Of a stretch of 64,000 bases of DNA, positions 59,966 to 64,000 are shown in pieces (the first letter of the stretch is position 1; each line of letters begins with the position of its first letter). The DNA is taken from assembly GCF_009707865.1 (NCBI RefSeq), contig NZ_WMBA01000045.1, positions 1 to 64,000 on the forward strand, in the 5' to 3' direction. The position numbers and the translations under genes are program-made. The notes under the pieces were generated by a model. The model saw only the letters and a program-made list of their open reading frames with translations. It ran no database searches and was not told the DNA's origin. The stretch is from Amycolatopsis pithecellobii (GTDB lineage Bacteria; Actinomycetota; Actinomycetes; Mycobacteriales; Pseudonocardiaceae).

Positions 59966-61611
59966 GCGGCTTCGATCCATTCGGTGACCACGGCGTCCAG
60001 CACCGACATCGGCAGCGCCCCACCGCCGAGCACGACGTCGTGGAAAGCGCGGATGTCGAACCGGTCACCGAGCGCCTGCTTCGCCTTTTCCCGGATCCGC
60101 AGGATTTCCAGCCGTCCCACCATGTACGACAGCGCCTGGCCGGGGTAGGCGATGTACCGGTCGACCTCCGAGTCGATCTCGACCTGCGGCATCGGCGTGT
60201 GCTCCCGCAGGAACGCCACGCTCTGCTCGCGGCTCCACCCCTTCGCGTGCAACCCGGTGTCGACCACGAGGCGCCCGGCGCGCAGCGAATCCATCGCGAG
60301 CATGCCCAGCAGCATGAGATCGCTGGAGTACAGCCCCATTTCCCGCGCGAGCCGTTCGGTGTAGAGACCCCAGCCTTCGGCATAGGCGTTGAAGTCGCCG
60401 ATCCGGCGCAGCAACGGCAGATCGGTCAGCGTCAGCGCGGTGGACAGCTGGAAGTGGTGACCGGGAATGGCTTCGTGGAACGCGGTCACCTCGGCCGTGT
60501 GCCGGAACCGCTCGGTGACCTGATGGGTGTTCGCGAAGTAGGTGCCCGGCCGCGAACCGTCGACCGAGGGCTGCAGGTAGTACGCGGTGGGCGCGCCGGG
60601 CGCCTCGGCCGCGGGCACGGCCTCGACCACCCACGGGTGCGGCGGGATCCGCCCGAACCACCGCGGGGCAGCTTCTTCCGCGCGAGAGATTGCCGCGCGA
60701 GCGGAATCGAGGAGCTCATCGGCGTCGTTCCAGCGCAACGACTTGCCGGTGCGCAACTGCTCGAAGATCTGCGGCAGCGCACTGGTGCCGAACACCCGCG
60801 AGCCGACTTCGGCGTACTCGGCGGCCAGCTCGTCGATGATCCGCAGCCCGGTTTCGTGCAGATCATCAGGCGCGCGTTCGGTCGTGGTGTGCGACCGCAC
60901 CAGCGCGGCGTACATCCGCTCCCCGTCGGGCAACCAGCACAGGCCGGCCTTGTCCACGGTCCGCCCGTGCCCCAGGATCTCGTTCTCCAGCACATCCCGG
61001 TACGCGGCGAATGCCGGGCGCACGGTGTTCTCGACGAGTTCGGCGCGCCGCGCGGTGAACCGCTCGTCCGGCATGGGCCGGCGCAGCAGCGGATCAGCGG
61101 CCGGGTCGGCGAGATACCGGCCGAGGTGCTCGATCGCGGCACGGACAAGATGTTCGACCGGCACCCGCCCCGCGCTGATCCCGCTACGGTGCCGTTCGGC
61201 GGCCTGCTCGAGATACCGCGGGATCGACGCGAGCCGCCGCAGCTGCTGCTCCGCCTGGGCGTCGTTGCCGATCCCGACCATCGGCAACACGGTCAGCAGC
61301 CCGGCCGCGGGCGCGACGAACATGTCCGTGATCGTGTACTCGGCGCTGTGCGAGCTGATCCGGTCGAGGTAGCTTTTCGCCTGGCTGACCAGCACATCGC
61401 GGGTGGCGCGGTCCTCGCTGGTCTCGGGTTTCAGCGCGAGCGCACGGCTGACGAAGTCCCGCAGCACCGTGCGGTGCTTGGCCTCGGCCACCTCGCTGAG
61501 TTCGCCGACGCTGTCGCGATCGGACTCGATGCCCAGCACCGCCGGCCACAGTGGCTCGGCGTCGAACAATGCTTCCACGAACTCATCGGCCAGCTTGGTC
61601 ACCTCGGTCAT
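59962..61611 (-). CDS. DUF885-family putative metallopeptidase (copy 2)
   Basis: 549 residues, the same layout as the downstream copy: VTAFHEAIPGHHFQLS for the metal site, YAEGWGLYTERLAREMGLYSSDLMLLGML and YPGQALSYMVGRLEILR. It differs throughout its N-terminal half (GIESDRDSVGELSEVAEAK). The two are tandem duplicates with GTGA coupling. It is the first gene of the pair, divergent from the wHTH gene at 61688. Confidence 0.85.
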   Translation of the reverse strand: MTEVTKLADEFVEALFDAEPLWPAVLGIESDRDSVGELSEVAEAKHRTVLRDFVSRALALKPETSEDRATRDVLVSQAKSYLDRISSHSAEYTITDMFVAPAAGLLTVLPMVGIGNDAQAEQQLRRLASIPRYLEQAAERHRSGISAGRVPVEHLVRAAIEHLGRYLADPAADPLLRRPMPDERFTARRAELVENTVRPAFAAYRDVLENEILGHGRTVDKAGLCWLPDGERMYAALVRSHTTTERAPDDLHETGLRIIDELAAEYAEVGSRVFGTSALPQIFEQLRTGKSLRWNDADELLDSARAAISRAEEAAPRWFGRIPPHPWVVEAVPAAEAPGAPTAYYLQPSVDGSRPGTYFANTHQVTERFRHTAEVTAFHEAIPGHHFQLSTALTLTDLPLLRRIGDFNAYAEGWGLYTERLAREMGLYSSDLMLLGMLAMDSLRAGRLVVDTGLHAKGWSREQSVAFLREHTPMPQVEIDSEVDRYIAYPGQALSYMVGRLEILRIREKAKQALGDRFDIRAFHDVVLGGGALPMSVLDAVVTEWIEAA

Positions 61612-61687
61612 CCCGCCACATTAGAACTTGGCGTGACGACCGCGTCGAACCGGCGCCCGCACGACGTGAACGGGTAGCGTTTCCGGC

Positions 61688-62029
61688 GTGCCCGTGACCG
61701 ATCCCGTGGACGCCCGACTGCTCGCGGCGCTGGCCGAGGTGGGCAAGGTCGCGGTGCACGAGCTCGCGGCGAAGGTCGGCATGGACCCGCGCGAGGTCGC
61801 GTACCGGCTGGTCGCACTGTCCGGGACCGGGCTGCCGCTGCTCGTCGGTGTGGAGAGCGACCCGAACGGCCTGCGTGCGGCGCTGACCGGTTCCCGGCCG
61901 CGCCCGCCCGGTCCCCCGCCGCGGCCGGTCGATCCGGTGATCAGCACCTGGGGTCCGCCGCAGACGGCGTCGTGGGCCCGGGGCGATCAGCCGTCCCGTG
62001 CGACCGGCGACGACGGGCACCAGGCGTAG
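61688..62029 (+). CDS. Small winged-helix protein (AsnC/Lrp N-terminal-like)
   Basis: 113 residues. The first 45 form a helix-turn-helix (DARLLAALAEVGKVAVHELAAKVGMDPREVAYRLVAL) resembling the Lrp/AsnC N-terminus. The rest (about 65-113) is Pro-rich and probably disordered, without the ligand-binding RAM domain. It may be a DNA-binding remnant or a small regulator. Start GTG 61688 or 61694. Confidence 0.7.
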   Translation: MPVTDPVDARLLAALAEVGKVAVHELAAKVGMDPREVAYRLVALSGTGLPLLVGVESDPNGLRAALTGSRPRPPGPPPRPVDPVISTWGPPQTASWARGDQPSRATGDDGHQA

Positions 62030-62056
62030 GCACGGAGAGTCTCAGCGGTCAGCGGG

Positions 62057-62983
62057 CTAACTCTCGGCGCGTAGCACGTCCAGCGCATGCGCGAGATCGT
62101 CCGGGTACTCGGCCTCGAACTCGACCCAGCGTCCATCCGCCGGGTGTGCGAAGCCGAGGGTCCTGGCGTGCAGCCATTGCCGGGTGAGCCCGAGTTTCCG
62201 CGCCAGCACCGGGTCCGCGCCGTAGGTCAGGTCCCCGGCGCACGGATGACGCAGCGCCGAGAAGTGCACGCGGATCTGGTGCGTGCGCCCGGTTTCCAGC
62301 TTGACGTCGACGAGCGACGCCGCGCGGAACGCCTCCAGCACCTCGTAATGCGTGATGCTCGGCCGTCCACCGGCGACGACGGCGAACTTGTAGTCATGCC
62401 GCGGATGCCGGTCGATCGGTGCGTCGATGGTGCCGCGCATCGGGTCAGGGTGGCCCTGCACCACGGCGTGATACCCCTTGTCTACCGTGCGTTCCTTGAA
62501 CGCCCGTTTCAACACCGTGTACGCGTGCTCACTTTTCGCCACCACCATCACACCCGTGGTGCCCGCGTCGAGCCGGTGCACGACGCCTTGCCGCTCGGCC
62601 GCACCGGACGTCGAAATCCGCAACCCGGCCGCGGCCAGCCCACCGACGACCGTCGGCCCGGTCCAGCCCGGGCTCGGGTGCACCGCGACCCCGACCGGTT
62701 TGGACACCACCACGATGTCGTCGTCGTCATGCACCACACGCAACCCGGGGACCGGCTCGGCGATGATCTCGGCCGGGCGGTCCGGGTCCGGCAGCGTCAC
62801 TTCGAGCAGCCCACCGGCGGCGAGCCGTTCCGACTTGCCGACCTGCCTGCCGTCGAGCAGCACCTCCCCGGTCTCGGCGAGCTCCGCAACCGCGGTGCGG
62901 GAGAGCCCGAGGAGTTTCGCCAGCCCGGCGTCCACCCGCATCCCGTCGAGCCCGTCCGGGACAGGCAGCATCCGGGTGCTCAT
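62057..62983 (-). CDS. rluD: RluD-family 23S rRNA pseudouridine synthase
   Basis: 308 residues. S4 RNA-binding domain (about 14-65: [31 protein letters not shown]) and PsuA/RluD catalytic domain with [16 protein letters not shown], the Asp of which attacks uridine, and [24 protein letters not shown]. It modifies uridines in helix 69 of 23S rRNA. ATG 62983 overlaps the lspA TGA (ATGA). The lspA-rluD pair is conserved across actinobacteria. Confidence 0.95.
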   Translation of the reverse strand: MSTRMLPVPDGLDGMRVDAGLAKLLGLSRTAVAELAETGEVLLDGRQVGKSERLAAGGLLEVTLPDPDRPAEIIAEPVPGLRVVHDDDDIVVVSKPVGVAVHPSPGWTGPTVVGGLAAAGLRISTSGAAERQGVVHRLDAGTTGVMVVAKSEHAYTVLKRAFKERTVDKGYHAVVQGHPDPMRGTIDAPIDRHPRHDYKFAVVAGGRPSITHYEVLEAFRAASLVDVKLETGRTHQIRVHFSALRHPCAGDLTYGADPVLARKLGLTRQWLHARTLGFAHPADGRWVEFEAEYPDDLAHALDVLRAES

Positions 62984-63531
62984 TTGCGGCCCCGCCGGGT
63001 GCCGTCGTAGTCGATGCCGAGCAGGCTCAGCAGCACGATCAGCACCCCGCCGATGGTGATGCACGAGTCGGCGATGTTGAACACCGGGAAGTACTCGGCG
63101 TTGGGGCCGAACACCGAAATGAAGTCCACGACGTGTCCCTGCAGCGGCCCGGGCGCGCGGAAGATGCGGTCGATGAGGTTGCCCACCGCGCCGGCCAGCA
63201 CCAGCCCGAGCCCGACCGCCCAGCCGGCCGAGCGCAGCCGCCCGGCGAACCAGATCACCGCACCGGCCACCGCGATCGCGACCAGTGCGAACACCCACGT
63301 CAGCCCGGTGGCCATGGAGAAGGCCGCACCAGGGTTGCGGATCAGTTGCAGGTACACGATCCCGCCCAGGATCCGCACCGGCGCGTGATCCTCCAAAGTG
63401 GACACGACCACGATCTTGCTGACGATGTCGATCGCCAATGCCACCACCGCGACGCAGGCGAGCAGCACAACCCGCCGCTGGGGCGGTGCCACCGGCTCCG
63501 CGTCGGGCTGCGATCCCTGTTCGGTGCTCAC
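62980..63531 (-). CDS. lspA: Lipoprotein signal peptidase (signal peptidase II)
   Basis: 183 residues with four membrane helices. It removes signal peptides from prolipoproteins. Catalytic aspartates are in [11 protein letters not shown] and [23 protein letters not shown] is the conserved periplasmic block. The N-terminus has a 25-residue cytoplasmic extension. GTG 63531 begins the family alignment. Coupled to rluD. Confidence 0.96.
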   Translation of the reverse strand: MSTEQGSQPDAEPVAPPQRRVVLLACVAVVALAIDIVSKIVVVSTLEDHAPVRILGGIVYLQLIRNPGAAFSMATGLTWVFALVAIAVAGAVIWFAGRLRSAGWAVGLGLVLAGAVGNLIDRIFRAPGPLQGHVVDFISVFGPNAEYFPVFNIADSCITIGGVLIVLLSLLGIDYDGTRRGRK

Positions 63532-63553
63532 CAAGCCATTGTGCCGGACGCCC

Positions 63554-64000
63554 TCAGGCCAGGAATTCCGGCAGTGGACGAGGGTCCGGCGCGGGGGCCC
63601 AGCTGCCATCGGGCTTCGCGTAGGTCCAGCGTGCGCCGTCCGCGACGATCTGCCGCAGTGCCAGCAGAAACCGGTCGATGTGCTCGGCCGTGGTGCCGAG
63701 GCCCAGGCTCACCCGCAGTGCCTGCGTGCCGCTGGTCAGCCGGAACGTCGCGATGTGCGCACAGAACGCGCCGTCACGGACCCCGATGCCGTACTCGGCC
63801 GACAGCACGGCGGCAACCCAGCCCGGTTCACGCCCCTCGACGGTGAAACTGATCGTGCCGACGCGGTCACCGTCGTCGTCGAACAGCCGCAGTTCGGACA
63901 ACCCGGGAATGTCCGCGAGGCCGCGGCGCAGCTGGGCCAGCAGCTCGTGTTCGTGCGCCACTACGGCATCCCAGTTCCCCGCCAGCTGCTCGCAGGCCAC
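63554..64000 (-). CDS. C-terminal part of a class V aminotransferase (cysteine-desulfurase-like)
   Basis: 148 residues are visible and the N-terminal part, including the PLP lysine, lies beyond the window edge. The visible small domain has TISFTVEGREPGWVAAVLSAEYGIGVRDGAFCAHIATFRL and RVSLGLGTTAEHIDRFLLALRQIV. The Cys in GAFCAH matches the IscS-like/isopenicillin-epimerase region. Identity as desulfurase or other class V enzyme is open. It ends 23 bp before the lspA start codon on the same strand. Confidence 0.75.
   Translation of the reverse strand: MACEQLAGNWDAVVAHEHELLAQLRRGLADIPGLSELRLFDDDGDRVGTISFTVEGREPGWVAAVLSAEYGIGVRDGAFCAHIATFRLTSGTQALRVSLGLGTTAEHIDRFLLALRQIVADGARWTYAKPDGSWAPAPDPRPLPEFLA

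Overview
The window is about 70 percent GC, uses GTG, TTG and ATG starts, and is rich in TetR/MarR/IclR/ArsR regulators, F420/FMN (LLM-type) oxidoreductases, Tat-exported enzymes, a CmtR relative and a deazaflavin-dependent nitroreductase homologue. This points to a soil actinomycete of the Pseudonocardiaceae, most likely Amycolatopsis or a close relative; the genus is an inference from gene content. No rRNA, tRNA, CRISPR array, insertion sequence, phage or origin was recognised. It reads as ordinary chromosome arm.

Layout. 1-3.0 kb: end of a secreted or membrane protein, a GH18 chitinase and a streptogrisin-type protease, the last two with DasR-like operator motifs. 3.2-8.6 kb: PspC protein, DNA glycosylase Tag, an N-terminally truncated CmtR-like sensor coupled to a CDF metal transporter, and an oxidoreductase/TetR pair around a perfect operator, followed by an S9 peptidase. 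8.6-13.4 kb: LLM enzyme, two membrane proteins, a spoIIAB/RsbW-like kinase and an MFS/TetR efflux pair with two operator copies. 13.5-19.2 kb: IclR regulator and a five-gene catabolic operon (amidohydrolase, CaiB CoA-transferase, citryl-CoA lyase-like enzyme, LigB, LigA) whose substrate is unknown. 19.3-25.3 kb: MarR-oxidoreductase operon, UBP zinc finger protein, GT2 glycosyltransferase with a 55-residue LAXTG peptide, phospholipase C, MsrA.

25.3-39.5 kb is a probable organosulfur uptake and oxidation island. A minus-strand operon carries an acyl-CoA-dehydrogenase-like monooxygenase, an SsuD-like enzyme, a PLP-fold protein lacking its lysine, and an oligopeptide-type importer. A divergent plus-strand set carries a second LLM monooxygenase, an Rrf2 regulator, a cupin, a DsbA-like protein and an SsuABC-type importer.

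39.5-42 kb: ECF sigma/anti-sigma group beside an array of GCACGTGC palindromes. 42-50.8 kb: transporters, including a DrrAB-like pair whose permease is frameshifted, two MFS pumps, idi, and an FtsX-type exporter. 50.8-64 kb: TRIC channel, folD, ArsR, beta-phosphoglucomutase/GH65 phosphorylase, a non-coding structured element, F420-type enzymes, a tandem DUF885 pair, rluD-lspA and the end of a class V aminotransferase.

Two window-wide patterns stand out. First, three intergenic arrays (near 0.3, 14.4 and 36.0 kb) are built from a 16-bp core with a strict 22-bp period, forward units first and inverted units second. Second, the palindrome TCCANNNTGGA occurs at least 16 times, where about 0.5 would be expected by chance.
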